Shown here in pieces: positions 63,947 to 64,000 of a stretch of DNA of 64,000 bases. Below the pieces are notes generated by a model, which was given only the letters and a program-made list of their open reading frames with translations, searched no databases and had not been told where the DNA came from. This DNA is from Peptoclostridium litorale DSM 5388. Its GTDB lineage: Bacteria > Bacillota > Clostridia > Peptostreptococcales > Peptostreptococcaceae. Where the stretch lies: positions 1-64,000 of the forward strand of contig NZ_FSRH01000011.1 in assembly GCF_900141635.1 (NCBI RefSeq), written 5' to 3'. Position numbers and translations under genes: made by a program. Position 1 is the first letter of the stretch, and every line of letters begins with the position of its first letter.

Positions 63947-64000
63947 ATGCTTGGCGAATCTGTAACTCTAACCCAGGCTTTGAAGGTGACAGGACTCAGT
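63947..64000 (+). CDS. Start of a decarboxylase gamma subunit (OadG), partial
   Basis: Only the first 18 codons are in the window (MLGESVTLTQALKVTGLS). An AGAGAGGTGAAAGA site precedes ATG 63947. Position after oadA and the short polar start before an expected membrane helix fit the small OadG subunit that organises the Na+ pump complex. The call rests mostly on context. Confidence 0.5.
   Translation, partial: MLGESVTLTQALKVTGLS

Overview
The window looks like chromosome of a low- to mid-GC, anaerobic, amino-acid-fermenting member of the Clostridia, possibly close to Peptoclostridium/Acetoanaerobium. Reasons: strong GGAGG ribosome sites, frequent TTG/GTG starts, AGG/ATA-rich codon use, intrinsic terminators with long perfect stems, a monoderm-type RND pump with no outer-membrane partner, a tungsten-type aldehyde ferredoxin oxidoreductase, lysine aminomutase chemistry, a biotin-type Na+ decarboxylase, and many amino-acid enzymes and carriers. 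The genus is inference.

Layout. 1-1.3 kb: an IS3-family end, a TPR gene possibly cut by it, and a frameshifted DUF4139 gene. 1.4-4.7 kb (-): YtrA-type GntR regulator with an ABC ATPase and permease. 4.9-12.1 kb (-): sugar ABC operon (binding protein, two permeases, GNAT, DUF4091 protein, MsmK/UgpC-type ATPase). 12.5-16.2 kb: aldehyde oxidoreductase behind an attenuator-like leader, then a branched-chain aminotransferase with CodY-like and repeated upstream sites; a possible minus-strand RNA lies between them. 16.3-22.8 kb: osmoadaptation block, ablB-ablA divergent from a BusR-like regulator and an OpuC-like ABC system. 23-25.8 kb: FlaG-like protein and a chemoreceptor. 26.4-31.3 kb: alpha-ribazole uptake and kinase pair, YdcF-like protein, flavin reductase, alpha/beta hydrolase, small membrane protein. 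31.5-37.4 kb: D-Ala-D-Ala ligase, a copper-associated cluster whose CopB ATPase is broken, DUF2703, initiator tRNA. 37.6-41.1 kb: YbjQ protein, a large exported protein, cold-shock protein. 41.1-47.7 kb: isoaspartyl dipeptidase, Asp/Glu racemase, sigma-54 activator, GlnK/GlnL-like two-component pair. 47.9-53.2 kb: TetR, tandem operator repeats, RND pump. 53.6-60.8 kb: DAACS symporter, a structured-RNA candidate, then MerR with YfcC carrier - amidohydrolase - YfcC carrier. 61.2-64 kb: aspartate aminotransferase, oxaloacetate decarboxylase alpha and the start of gamma.

A theme is aspartate/glutamate metabolism: isoaspartyl peptide cleavage, racemisation, symport, transamination and oxaloacetate decarboxylation coupled to Na+ export. 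A second theme is osmotic control, with compatible-solute synthesis and uptake on either side of a regulator whose family is known to bind c-di-AMP. A third is gene decay: the IS end, DUF4139, CopB and two small gene remnants.

The most interesting undescribed material is non-coding: mutually exclusive stems ahead of opuCA, a three-way-junction RNA candidate at 55.6 kb, a possible 430-nt minus-strand transcript at 14.5-14.9 kb, and a promoter-plus-27-bp-hairpin unit at 29.4 kb. No CRISPR array, phage module or recognisable defence island was seen.
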